Notes under the pieces: model-generated
What the model saw: the letters and a program-made list of their open reading frames with translations, nothing else
Database searches by the model: none
What the model was told of the DNA's origin: nothing
Part shown: one piece after another, positions 42,140 through 50,810 of the stretch
Numbering within the stretch: the stretch's first letter is position 1
Layout: each line of letters starts with the position of its first letter
Made by a program: the position numbers and the translations under genes
Source of the DNA: DATIUV01 sp049322755
GTDB taxonomy: Bacteria; Pseudomonadota; Gammaproteobacteria; Burkholderiales; UBA6910
NCBI GenBank assembly: GCA_049322755.1
Contig: JBMOQX010000031.1
Location: forward strand, 1-64,000
Direction: 5' to 3'
Length of the DNA stretch: 64,000 nucleotides

Positions 42140-43200
42140 GCGAGGCGAAGCAGGCAACGATCCTGGTGGTGGACGACGAGGAAGCCAACCGCAGGGTGCT
42201 GCAGACGATGCTGGGTTTCGAGGGCTACCGCATCGTCGCCGCCGCCGACGGGCCCCAGGCGCTGGCGGCTGCGGCCGCCGAGGCGCCGGACCTGGTGCTG
42301 CTCGACATCATGATGCCCGGCATGGACGGATTCGAGGTGGCGCGCCGCCTGAAAGCGGCGGAGGCGACCGGACACGTGCCGGTGATCATGGTGACCGCGC
42401 TGGACGACCGCGACTCCCGGCTCGAGGGGCTGAAGGCCGGCGCCGAGGACTTCCTGGCCAAGCCCGTGGACCGCGCCGAGCTCACCGTGCGCGTGCGCAA
42501 CCTTCTGCGGCTGAAGGAGTTCGGCGACTTCCTCGCCGACCACAACCGCATCCTCGAGGCCCGGGTGGCCGAGCGCACCCGCGATCTGCTGGCGAGCCAT
42601 CGCGAGACCATCGCCACGCTCACCCGCGCCGCCTCCTACAAGGACGAGGAAACCGGGGCCCACGTCGCGCGGATCAGCTACTACACGGTGGACATCGCCG
42701 CCGAGCTGGGCATGGACGCGGCGTTCCGCGACACGATCCACCACGCGAGCCCGATGCACGACGTCGGCAAGATTGCGATTCCCGATGCCATCCTGCTCAA
42801 GCCGGGCAAGTTCGAGCCCCACGAATGGGAGATCATGAAGACCCACGCCGCGATGGGCGCGAAGCTGCTGGAGGGCAGCGCCTCACCCTACCTGGCGATG
42901 GGCGCCGAGATCGCGCTGGGCCACCACGAGCGCTGGGACGGCGGCGGCTACCCGCAAGGGCTCGCCGGCGAGGCGATCCCGCTCGCCGCCCGCATCATGC
43001 AGATCTGCGACGTCTACGACGCGCTGCGCTCGCGGCGTCCCTACAAGCCGGCGTTCGGCCATGGCCGATCGGTCGAGATCATCCTGAAGGGCGACGGGCG
43101 CACGATGCCGGGACATTTCGATCCGCAGGTGCTGGCGGCGTTCGTGAAATCCGCCGAGCGCTTCGGCGCGATCTACGATGCGCACGCCGACGCAGTGTGA
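42136..43200 (+). CDS. RpfG-type response regulator with HD-GYP phosphodiesterase domain
   Basis: A 354-residue protein starting at TTG (42136), inside the TTGA overlap with the upstream stop. The receiver has Asp57 in LLDIMMPGMDG. The HD-GYP domain has the HD pair at 208-209 in HDVGKIAIPD and the full HHERWDGGGYP at 263-273, including the metal-binding histidines and the GYP that marks active cyclic-di-GMP hydrolases. Phosphorylation by the upstream kinase would be expected to switch c-di-GMP breakdown. The use of TTG plus overlap implies translational coupling. Confidence 0.94.
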   Translation: MSEAKQATILVVDDEEANRRVLQTMLGFEGYRIVAAADGPQALAAAAAEAPDLVLLDIMMPGMDGFEVARRLKAAEATGHVPVIMVTALDDRDSRLEGLKAGAEDFLAKPVDRAELTVRVRNLLRLKEFGDFLADHNRILEARVAERTRDLLASHRETIATLTRAASYKDEETGAHVARISYYTVDIAAELGMDAAFRDTIHHASPMHDVGKIAIPDAILLKPGKFEPHEWEIMKTHAAMGAKLLEGSASPYLAMGAEIALGHHERWDGGGYPQGLAGEAIPLAARIMQICDVYDALRSRRPYKPAFGHGRSVEIILKGDGRTMPGHFDPQVLAAFVKSAERFGAIYDAHADAV

Positions 43201-43288
43201 ACTCGTCATCGAGGTCGCCGACAGCGGCAACGGGATCGCCGCGGAGGATCCGGCGCGCCGGTTCCAGCCCTTCGGCCAGCGCGACTGA
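43201..43288 (+). pseudogene. Histidine-kinase ATPase-domain remnant
   Basis: Directly after the HD-GYP stop, another frame reads ELVIEVADSGNGIAAEDPAR then RFQPFGQRD and a stop at 43286-43288. VADSGNGI is the G1 box of a GHKL ATPase and the following E-D-P-x-R-x-F-x-P-F matches the F box. Nothing else of a kinase is present, so this is probably a leftover of a second histidine kinase that once followed the operon. The frame could be opened by an ATG at 43178 inside the HD-GYP gene, giving only 36 residues. Confidence 0.55.
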
Positions 43289-43385
43289 CGATGCGCCGGC
43301 GCCGCGCGCCGCGGCGGGACCTCCCGGTCGCGGACGCCACCGGCCCCAATGCCCGGAAGGCCCGCGGGCACCCCCGCCCGACCCG

Positions 43386-44132
43386 TCAGTCCGGCGCGTC
43401 GAGATCGAGGGTCAGACCGTCCCGGGCGCAGAGCTCCGGCACCTCGCCGGCGTGGGCCAGCATCTCGGCGCCCATGTGGGTCAGGACCACCCGCCGCGCG
43501 CCGAGGCGGCCGCGCTGCGCTTCGATGTCGGTGTAGGTCATGTGCCCGGGAACGCGGCGCCGGTACTCGGAGCACTCCACGATCAGCGCGTCCGCGCCGT
43601 CCGCCAGCGCCACCAGCTCTTCGGTCCACTGGGTATCGCCGCTGAACGCCAGCGCCCGGCCGTTGGCCTCCAGACGCACCATCAGCGGGCTGGTCTCGGG
43701 CGTATGGGCGGCGGGCCGGACCCGCACCACCGCGCCGCAGACCGGGTGCTCGCGCCCCGGCGCCAGCTCCAGGTACTCCACCGGGAAGCGCGGCGTCAGG
43801 TGCGCGCTTCCCGGCAGGATGGCGTCCCAGACGATCGCCAGACGCTGGCGCAATCCGGCGGGGCCCGCGATCGTCAGCGGCCGGGCGCGCCGGCTGACGA
43901 ACATGGCATCGAAGACGTACCACGGCACGCCGGCGCAATGATCGCCGTGGAAATGCGTGAGCACGATGGCGTCGATGCTGCCGGGCTCGACGCCGGCCTG
44001 GCGCATGGCGATCAGCGAAGACGCTCCGCAATCCAGCAGGATGCGGGACCCGCCGGTCTCCACCAGGATGCAGGTCTGGAACCGGCCGCCGCTGCCGAAG
44101 AAGTCCCCGCTACCGAGAAAGGTGACGCGCAC
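43386..44132 (-). CDS. MBL-fold metallo-hydrolase (RNase Z-like)
   Basis: About 248 residues with a metallo-beta-lactamase fold: VTFLGSGDFFGSGGRFQTC at the start, the metal motif THFHGDHCAG, the Asp ligand in LAFSGDTQW and a late His in VLTHMG. The pattern is that of the RNase Z/ElaC-like and phosphodiesterase branch of MBL proteins, although the RNase Z exosite arm is not evident. The start codon is uncertain: a GTG at 44132 places the first beta strand correctly and is used here, but the frame stays open to 44201. Confidence 0.82.
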   Translation of the reverse strand: MRVTFLGSGDFFGSGGRFQTCILVETGGSRILLDCGASSLIAMRQAGVEPGSIDAIVLTHFHGDHCAGVPWYVFDAMFVSRRARPLTIAGPAGLRQRLAIVWDAILPGSAHLTPRFPVEYLELAPGREHPVCGAVVRVRPAAHTPETSPLMVRLEANGRALAFSGDTQWTEELVALADGADALIVECSEYRRRVPGHMTYTDIEAQRGRLGARRVVLTHMGAEMLAHAGEVPELCARDGLTLDLDAPD

Positions 44133-44430
44133 GGCCCTTGTCAGGCGGACGGAGCCCGGGGCGCAACCACGCCACCATGGGCCGGGGCGGGCCGGGTCCA
44201 CGCCGTCGCGGCCATCGGTCCCGCGCCGCGCGGCCCCGAAGCGAACGCGCGTCCGGCGCGGGCCGCCGCGAAACCGGTGCCGGGGAGGCGGTTCATGTCT
44301 TCGTCCCTGAAGTTGCGCGCCGCATGTCGATCCCGATCAGCCGCCGGACCCCCGCGGCCACCGCCAGACTATCCGCGATCCGCGCGCGCCGGGCAAGGCG
44401 GCGCCCCGCCGCGCGCCGCACCGGGGGCGG

Positions 44431-44760
44431 TCAATGCCGGCCGGCCGGCTCCGGCCCGGCGCGGTAATCCTCGCCCGCCGGGTGCCGCTCCAGCTCCGCG
44501 CTGCGCCGTTCCACCAGTTTCGCGGTGAAATCGAGACACAGCTGCGCGAACACGCGCGCCCGCTCCAGCGACTCGAAGTGGTAGTGCCCGTCGATGGTGC
44601 CGGTGGCCTGGAACGTCTGCGCCAGGCCGGTGGCGGCATCCAGCGGCGTCGCAGGCACCGGCGCCGCCGACGCCGCGACGCGCTCGATCGCGCACACCAG
44701 GTTGCCGGCGATGACGACGCGGTAGACCGCCGCGCCGCCGCCCCCCGCCGCGGCGCTCAC
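44431..44760 (-). CDS. Conserved-looking small protein in the RACE/CDGSH operon, function unknown
   Basis: A 109-residue protein starting at GTG 44760, which overlaps the CDGSH gene's stop as GTGA. It has VYRVVIAGNLVCAIERVA near residue 12 and FQATGTIDGHYHFESLERARVFAQLCLDF in adjoining pieces in the middle, then a charged helical end. No transmembrane segment or metal motif is clear. The strict four-base overlap with the iron-sulfur protein gene implies a linked role. I do not recognise a family. Confidence 0.6.
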   Translation of the reverse strand: MSAAAGGGGAAVYRVVIAGNLVCAIERVAASAAPVPATPLDAATGLAQTFQATGTIDGHYHFESLERARVFAQLCLDFTAKLVERRSAELERHPAGEDYRAGPEPAGRH

Positions 44761-45089
44761 GGCGCGCTGCCGTCCGGCTTGCGGGTGCGTCCGCTCCAGG
44801 TGAACACGCCGTCCTTCCAGCCGTCCCCGCTGCGTTTCACGCCGCGGCAGGTGCCGAAGCAGTAGGGCGCGTTCTCCGAGCGCTTGCAGCCGCACATGAC
44901 GAACAGCGCGCTGATGGGCGCGACGAACTTCACCGGCAGAAAATCGGTGCCGCGATGGGACCCGTCGCACCAGGGCTGCAGCCGGGACAATCCGCAGCTG
45001 CACCAGGCGTACTCGCGACCCTCCTCCACGCGGACCTCGTAGGGCCCGATCTGCGGCGACGCCGGCAGCGGGCGGCCGCCGGGCTTCAC
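44757..45089 (-). CDS. Dual CDGSH iron-sulfur protein with an altered second site
   Basis: A 110-residue protein starting at GTG 45089 (overlapping the upstream stop as GTGA) or possibly at GTG 45098. The first motif is canonical for a 3Cys-1His [2Fe-2S] cluster: Cys30, Cys32, Cys41 and His45 in CSCGLSRLQPWCDGSH. The second reads CGCKRSENAPYCFGTC (Cys66, Cys68, Cys77, Cys81): the usual Asp-Gly-Ser-His is replaced so that the His ligand becomes Cys. That would give a four-Cys cluster with different potential and stability. It is cotranscribed with the corrinoid activator gene and may carry electrons to it; that is inference. Confidence 0.85.
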   Translation of the reverse strand: MKPGGRPLPASPQIGPYEVRVEEGREYAWCSCGLSRLQPWCDGSHRGTDFLPVKFVAPISALFVMCGCKRSENAPYCFGTCRGVKRSGDGWKDGVFTWSGRTRKPDGSAP

Positions 45090-47152
45090 GCCGGACACGG
45101 CGCCGCGTCCTTCGCGCCGCGCGGCGGCAGCGCCACCGCGGCGCTGAGGTGCGGGAACGGATCCACCGCGTTGGGAATCGCCATGCCGGCGACGAAGTAC
45201 TCCTGGAACCTGGGCTCGATGGCCGTCTCCACCTTCTCGACCCGCCGGATCACGCTCTCGATCTCGGCGCGGGCGGCCGCCGACAGCAGCGCGATGCGTG
45301 CGCCCGAACCGGCGGCGTTGCCGGCGGAGCTCACCTTCTCCAGCGGGCAGTCGGGGATCATGCCCAGGATCATGGCGTACTTGACGTCGATGTAGCTGCC
45401 GAACGCGCCGGCGAGATAGATGCGGTCCACCGCCTGCACGCCCATCTCGTCCATCAGCAGCTTGGCGCCGGAGTAGCACGCCGATTTCGCCAGCTGGATG
45501 GCACGGATGTCGCCCGGCACCACCTTCACCACCCGCTCGCCGGAGCGGTAGAGCACGTATTCGAACGCGCGGCCCTTGGGCAGGAAGTTGGGGTGCTCGC
45601 CCACGTTCTTGCCTTTCGCCAGCATGCGGCCGCTGGCATCGACGATGCCCGCCAGATAGAGCTCGGCCACCGCCTCGATGATGCCGGAGCCGCAGATCCC
45701 GGTGACGCCGGTTCTGGCCGCCAGCTCCTCGAACGCGGGATCGTCGGACCAGACGTCGACGCCGATCACCTTGATCCGGGGCAGCAAGGTCTCGGGATCG
45801 ACGCGCACCCGCTCGATGGCGCCCGGCGCCGCCCGTTGCCCGCAGCTGATCTGGGCGCCCTCGAACGCGGGCCCCGTCGGGCTGGAGGCGGCGATCAGCC
45901 GGTTCTTGCTGCCCAGCACGATCTCGGCGTTGGTGCCGACGTCGATGATCAGCGTCAGCTCGTCGCGGGCGTGGGGCTGCTGCGAGAGGATCACACCCGC
46001 CGTGTCGGCGCCGACGTGGCCGGCGATGCAGGGCAGGAAATAGGCGTGGGCGCCGGGATTGAGGGCGAGCCCCAGGTCCCGCGCCAGCACCGACAGGCCG
46101 CGGTCCACCACCAGCGGGAACGGCTCCATGCCGAGCTGGGTGGGGTCGATGCCCAGCACCAGGTGGTGCATGGTGGGATTGCCGACGACGGTAGCTTCCA
46201 CGATGTCGGTCAGCTCGACGCCCGCCTCCTCCGCCACCTGCGCCGCCAGCTGCTGCAGCGCCTCGCGCACCGCGCCGGTGAGCACGCCCGCCTGCCCCTC
46301 GTTCTGCTGCAGGTAGGAGATGCGGCTCATCAGGTCTTCGCCGAAGCGGATCTGGGGGTTCATCATGCCGGCGCTGGCCAGCACCTCGCCGGTGCCGAGG
46401 TCGCAGAGATGGCCGGCGATGGTGGTGGTGCCGACGTCGACTGCGAGCCCGAGGACGCGCTCCTTGAACCCCGGCCACACGGCCACCAGCGTGCGGCCTT
46501 CGCGCACCGCCACGGTGCCCTTCCAGTCGCCGCCGTAGGTGTCGCCGGCGCGCATCGCCGCCGAGATGCGCTGCAGGAACATCAGATCGGCCTGCAGCCC
46601 GGTCAGGCCCCACTCGGACTCCAGCTCCTGCAACAGGCGGGTGTAGTCGCAGGTCTGGTCCGCCATGCTGGGTCGCGGCAGCTCGACGTAGTGCAGCTTT
46701 ACCACCGGGTCGATCTGCAGGTCGCGGATCTCGTCGGCGGCCTTGCGCACCATCTGGCGGTGGATCTGGCTGTCGGCCGGAACGTCCACCACCACGTCGC
46801 CCAGCAGGCAGGCCTGGCACGACAGCCGGCGGCCGTCCTTGAGGCCCTTGATGCGGGCGTACTTCTTCTCGGTTTCGCTCGCGGCGGACAGGTGCTCCGG
46901 CCGCGACGCGATGTGGTGCTTGGCGAACTCGCCGGTGGACAGCGTCACCTGGCAGCGCCCGCACACGGCGCGTCCGCCGCACACCGAGTCGAGGTCGACG
47001 CCGAGAGCGCGGGCGGCGGTGAGCACGGGGGTGCCCACGGGGAATTTGCCGCGGCGGCCGGAGGGCGTGAAAACCACCTTGACGGTGGCGCCCGGCGCCG
47101 CGAAAGTAACGCCTGCTGGGAAAGAATCGGTGGGCTGCGGTTTTCCGCTCAT
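45086..47152 (-). CDS. RACE-type corrinoid activation protein ([2Fe-2S] ferredoxin plus ASKHA, DUF4445)
   Basis: A 688-residue reductive activator of corrinoid enzymes. The N-terminal ferredoxin domain has Cys58, Cys64 and Cys67 (CGGRAVCGRC) and a further Cys at 112/115 (RLSCQAC). A linker follows, then the DUF4445/ASKHA ATPase region with LGLAVDVGTTTIAGHL, a second phosphate motif LIIDVGTNAEIVLGSKN, and AGAFGSYIDVKYAMILG near the end. Known members use ATP and a low-potential electron to reduce inactive Co(II) corrinoid to Co(I). The gene heads a leftward operon with the dual-CDGSH and small unknown genes, and lies opposite the large flavin/iron-sulfur reductase. The corrinoid protein itself is at 54052-54891. 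Confidence 0.9.
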   Translation of the reverse strand: MSGKPQPTDSFPAGVTFAAPGATVKVVFTPSGRRGKFPVGTPVLTAARALGVDLDSVCGGRAVCGRCQVTLSTGEFAKHHIASRPEHLSAASETEKKYARIKGLKDGRRLSCQACLLGDVVVDVPADSQIHRQMVRKAADEIRDLQIDPVVKLHYVELPRPSMADQTCDYTRLLQELESEWGLTGLQADLMFLQRISAAMRAGDTYGGDWKGTVAVREGRTLVAVWPGFKERVLGLAVDVGTTTIAGHLCDLGTGEVLASAGMMNPQIRFGEDLMSRISYLQQNEGQAGVLTGAVREALQQLAAQVAEEAGVELTDIVEATVVGNPTMHHLVLGIDPTQLGMEPFPLVVDRGLSVLARDLGLALNPGAHAYFLPCIAGHVGADTAGVILSQQPHARDELTLIIDVGTNAEIVLGSKNRLIAASSPTGPAFEGAQISCGQRAAPGAIERVRVDPETLLPRIKVIGVDVWSDDPAFEELAARTGVTGICGSGIIEAVAELYLAGIVDASGRMLAKGKNVGEHPNFLPKGRAFEYVLYRSGERVVKVVPGDIRAIQLAKSACYSGAKLLMDEMGVQAVDRIYLAGAFGSYIDVKYAMILGMIPDCPLEKVSSAGNAAGSGARIALLSAAARAEIESVIRRVEKVETAIEPRFQEYFVAGMAIPNAVDPFPHLSAAVALPPRGAKDAAPCPA

Positions 47153-47245
47153 CGTTCACCGGCTCCCGGCCGGTTTGCTAGCTCTTTGTTTTCAGTGATC
47201 TAACGTTAAACCCATCGGGCGCCCAGTCAACCCGGCTGGCAACAT

Positions 47246-47270
47246 GCCATGCATGCGTACCGTGCATGGC
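47246..47270. promoter_or_regulatory. Operator-like palindrome between the RACE and reductase genes
   Basis: GCCATGCA and TGCATGGC form perfect 8-base arms around a 9-base spacer. The site lies in the 159-base divergent gap, 42 bases before the reductase start and 94 bases before the RACE start. The spacing is compatible with a LysR-type site, and a LysR gene lies at the other end of the reductase gene. A TATAGT sequence at 47291-47296 could be the -10 of the rightward promoter. Confidence 0.5.
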
Positions 47271-47311
47271 CGGGTTCCTGGAGCGTGCCCGTATAGTAGC
47301 CTGACCGCTCC

Positions 47312-50300
47312 GTGCCCGACGCCGCCACCCGCTTGGAAACCCCCGCCCTCGCCTTCGGGCTCCAGTTCGCCGACCTCTACCGCCGCGAGGGCATCGAGCG
47401 CATCGACGCCCTGTTCCTCGCCCACCTGGCGGGGGCCGACCCCGCCCTGCACGCGGCGCTGACCGCCGCCCGCGCCGAGCCGGAAAAGGCCGGCAAGGCG
47501 GATTACTCCCGGCTCATCACGCGGGCCGCACCGCACCTGGACGCGTTCGTCGGCGAGCTGTTCGGGGTCACGGCCGAGCTGGCCGCGCTCAACGCCCGGC
47601 ACGCGCCCGCCGCCGCCATCTACGAGGTCAAGCGCAACTTCGTCCAGCGCAAGGCGGCGCACCACATCACGCCGGAGCAGGCGGCGGCGGAAAACGGGCC
47701 CGAGCTGGAACGCGCGCTGGCGCAGCGCATGGGCGCGCCGCTCACGGAAGCGTCGTTCTGCCGCGCCGTCTCCGGCTGGCTGGCCGCGAACGACGCCGAG
47801 TCCCTGGCCCTGGCCGAGCGCTACGCCGCGTGGGCGGTGCACACCGAGGCGGGCCGGCGCCGCCACCGCGGCGACACCGTGTTCCGGGTGCCGGAGAAAA
47901 TCGACCCGCAGCACCGGGTGCCGGCGCTCGCCGAGAATGCCGGCGGCGCCACCACCTACCGGCTTCCGCCCGAGCGGCTGCGCGCGCGCAGCGGGTTCGC
48001 GCTCACCGACCCCGGCATGGGCCCGGCGGCGGTGCTGGACCAGGCCCATTACTGCATCTGGTGCCACGGCCAGGACAAGGACTCGTGCTCCACCGGGCTG
48101 CGCGAGCGCAAGACCGGCGCGTTCCGCGTCGACGCCGCCGGCGTGACGCTGGCCGGCTGCCCGCTGGAAGAAAAAATCTCGGAGATGAACCACGCCAAGG
48201 CCCATGGCGCGTCCGTCGGCGCCCTGGCCATCGTCACCGTCGACAATCCGCTGGCGGCGGCCACCGGGCACCGCATCTGCAACGACTGCATGAAGTCGTG
48301 CATCTATCAGAAGCAGGACCCGGTGGACATTCCGCAGATCGAGACCCGGGTGCTCAAGGAGGTGCTGGCGCTGCCCTGGGGTTTCGAGATCTACGGCCTG
48401 CTCACCCGCTGGAGCCCGCTGCACCTGACGCGCCCGGTGCCGCGCCCGGCGAGCGGCTACCGGGTGCTGGTGGTGGGCACCGGGCCGGCCGGGTTCAACC
48501 TGGCTCACCACCTGCTCAACGACGGCCACCGGGTGGTCGCCATCGACGGCCTGAAGATCGAGCCGCTGCCGGCGCAGCTCTCGGGCGTGACCGAGGACGG
48601 GCGCCGGGTCCCGTTCGTTCCCGTGCGCGACGTGGGTGCGCTGTGGGAGCCGCTGGACGAGCGCGTGATGGCGGGTTTCGGCGGCGTCGCCGAATACGGC
48701 ATCACGGTGCGCTGGGACAAGAACTTTCTCAAGCTGGTGCGGCTGCTGCTGGAGCGGCGCGAAGCGTTTGCATTGATCGGCGGCGTGCGTTTCGGCGGCA
48801 CCCTCACGCCGCAGGACGCGCTGGCGCTGGGCTTCGACCACATCGCGCTCGCCGCCGGCGCCGGCCGCCCGACCTTCGTCCCGATGGAGAACGCGCTCGC
48901 CAAGGGCGTGCGCATGGCCTCCGACTTCCTCATGGCGCTGCAGCTCACCGGCGCGGCCCGGCGCGAGTCGATCGCCAATCTGCAGGTGCGGCTGCCGGCG
49001 GTGGTGATCGGCGGCGGCCTCACCGCCATCGACGCCGCCACCGAGGTGCTGGCCTACTATCCGGTGCAGGTGGAGAAGTTCGCCGCCCGCTACGAGACGC
49101 TGGCGGCCGAGCAGGGCGAGGCCGCCGTGCGGGCGGACTGGAGTGCCGAGGACGCGGAAATCGCCGACGAGTTTCTGCGCCACGCCGCCGAGCTGCGCGC
49201 CGAGCGCGCCGCCGCCGCCCGCGAAGGCCGCGCGCCGCGGCTGCAGCCGCTGGTGGAGTCCTGGGGCGGCGCCACCATCGCCTACCGGCGCGGTCTGCGC
49301 GACGCGCCCAGCTACCGCCTGAACCACGAGGAGGTGACCCACGCGCTGGAGGAAGGCGTGCGCTTCCTCGAGAACGCCACGCCGGCCGGCGTCGAGGCCG
49401 ATGCCGCCGGCTGGTGCCGCCACCTGCGCCTGACGCTGACGGACGGCACGACCCGATCGCTGCCGGCGCGCACCGTGCTGGTGGCCGCCGGCACCCAGCC
49501 CAACACGGTGCTGGCGCGGGAGCTGCCGGGCGAGCTGCCGCCCCTGGACGGCAGCCACTTCCAGGCGCTGGATCTCGACGGCCACCCGGTGAAGCCCGAA
49601 CGCAGCGCCAAGCCGGCGACGCCCCACGTGCTGATGCGCGTCTTCGACGACGGCCGCGCCATGAGCTTCTGGGGCGACCTGCATCCGTCCTTCGCCGGCA
49701 ACGTGGTGAAGGCGATGGCCGGCGCCAAGCAGGGCTACCCCGCCGTCACCCGGACGCTGGCGCGCCGGCCGCCGTCGGCGGCTGCCGGCGGCGATCTGTT
49801 CGCCCGGCTCAACCGCGAGCTGCGCCCGGTGGTGCGCGAGGTGCGGCGCCTGGCCCCCGCCATCGTGGAGGTGATCGTGCACGCGCCCGCCGCGGCGCGC
49901 CGGTTCCGCCCCGGCCAGTTCTACCGTCTGCAGAATTTCGAGTCCCGCGCGCCCGTCGCCGACGGCACGCTGCTGGCGATGGAGGGTCTGGCGCTGACCG
50001 GCGCCTGGGTGGACACCGACGCCGGACTGGTCTCCCTCATCACCCTGGAGATGGGCGGCTCGTCCGACCTGTGCGCGTGGCTGCAGCCGGGGGAGCCGGT
50101 GGTGCTGATGGGGCCCACCGGAACCCCCACCGAGATCCCGGCGGGGGAGACGGTGCTGCTGGCCGGCGGCGGGCTGGGCAACGCGGTGCTCTTCTCCATC
50201 GGCGAGGCGCTGCGCGCCAACGGTTGCCGCGTGCTCTACTTTGCCGGCTACAAGCGCGCCGCCGACCGCTATTACGCGGATCGCATCGAGCGCGCCGCCG

Positions 50301-50809
50301 ACGTGGTGGTGTGGTGCTGCGACGAGGGTCCCGGCTTCATGCCGGCCCGCGCCCAGGACCGCAGCTTCGTCGGCAACATCGTCGCCGCGATGGCGGCCTA
50401 CGGCCAGGGGCAGCTGGGCGCGCCCGCCGTGCCGCTGGGCGAGGTCGATCGCATCATCGCCATCGGCTCGGACCGCATGATGGCGGCGGTGGCCCGCGCC
50501 CGCCACGGTGAGCTCAAACCCCACCTGCGGCCGGGCCACGTCGCGGTGGGCTCCATCAACTCGCCGATGCAGTGCATGATGAAGGAGGTCTGCGGCCAGT
50601 GCCTGCAGCTGCAGCGCGACCCGGTGACCGGCGCCGAGAGCGTCGTGTTCTCCTGCTTCAACCAGGACCAGCCGCTGGACCGGGTCGGCTTCGACTGCCT
50701 CGCCGCCCGCCTCGGCCAGAACGCGCTGCAGGAGAAGCTGACGGCGGCGTGGATCCGGCGCTGCCTGGCGCGGCTGGAGCGCTCGCAGGGGCGCGCCGCC
50801 AGCGCCTGA
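47312..50809 (+). CDS. Giant flavin/iron-sulfur oxidoreductase fusing NfnB/GltD-like and NfnA/PyrK-like halves
   Basis: An 1165-residue cytoplasmic protein, probable GTG start. Residues 1-240 are helical and unrecognised. A cysteine region follows (HYCIWCHGQDKDSCSTG near 248-262, AGCPLEEK near 285, RICNDCMKSCIY near 325-335), enough for two [4Fe-4S] clusters as in the GltD/NfnB N-domain. FAD binding is at VLVVGTGPAGFNLAHHLL (near 388) and NAD(P) binding at AVVIGGGLTAIDAA (near 566). The last 300 residues are PyrK/NfnA-like: FRPGQFYRLQNF (FAD), LLAGGGLGNAVLFSIGEAL (NAD(P)) and a C-terminal [2Fe-2S] Cys cluster MQCMMKEVCGQCLQ plus SCFNQ. It could move or bifurcate NAD(P)H electrons to a low-potential acceptor such as the RACE ferredoxin domain. 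Confidence 0.88.
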   Translation: MPDAATRLETPALAFGLQFADLYRREGIERIDALFLAHLAGADPALHAALTAARAEPEKAGKADYSRLITRAAPHLDAFVGELFGVTAELAALNARHAPAAAIYEVKRNFVQRKAAHHITPEQAAAENGPELERALAQRMGAPLTEASFCRAVSGWLAANDAESLALAERYAAWAVHTEAGRRRHRGDTVFRVPEKIDPQHRVPALAENAGGATTYRLPPERLRARSGFALTDPGMGPAAVLDQAHYCIWCHGQDKDSCSTGLRERKTGAFRVDAAGVTLAGCPLEEKISEMNHAKAHGASVGALAIVTVDNPLAAATGHRICNDCMKSCIYQKQDPVDIPQIETRVLKEVLALPWGFEIYGLLTRWSPLHLTRPVPRPASGYRVLVVGTGPAGFNLAHHLLNDGHRVVAIDGLKIEPLPAQLSGVTEDGRRVPFVPVRDVGALWEPLDERVMAGFGGVAEYGITVRWDKNFLKLVRLLLERREAFALIGGVRFGGTLTPQDALALGFDHIALAAGAGRPTFVPMENALAKGVRMASDFLMALQLTGAARRESIANLQVRLPAVVIGGGLTAIDAATEVLAYYPVQVEKFAARYETLAAEQGEAAVRADWSAEDAEIADEFLRHAAELRAERAAAAREGRAPRLQPLVESWGGATIAYRRGLRDAPSYRLNHEEVTHALEEGVRFLENATPAGVEADAAGWCRHLRLTLTDGTTRSLPARTVLVAAGTQPNTVLARELPGELPPLDGSHFQALDLDGHPVKPERSAKPATPHVLMRVFDDGRAMSFWGDLHPSFAGNVVKAMAGAKQGYPAVTRTLARRPPSAAAGGDLFARLNRELRPVVREVRRLAPAIVEVIVHAPAAARRFRPGQFYRLQNFESRAPVADGTLLAMEGLALTGAWVDTDAGLVSLITLEMGGSSDLCAWLQPGEPVVLMGPTGTPTEIPAGETVLLAGGGLGNAVLFSIGEALRANGCRVLYFAGYKRAADRYYADRIERAADVVVWCCDEGPGFMPARAQDRSFVGNIVAAMAAYGQGQLGAPAVPLGEVDRIIAIGSDRMMAAVARARHGELKPHLRPGHVAVGSINSPMQCMMKEVCGQCLQLQRDPVTGAESVVFSCFNQDQPLDRVGFDCLAARLGQNALQEKLTAAWIRRCLARLERSQGRAASA

Positions 50810-50810
50810 C

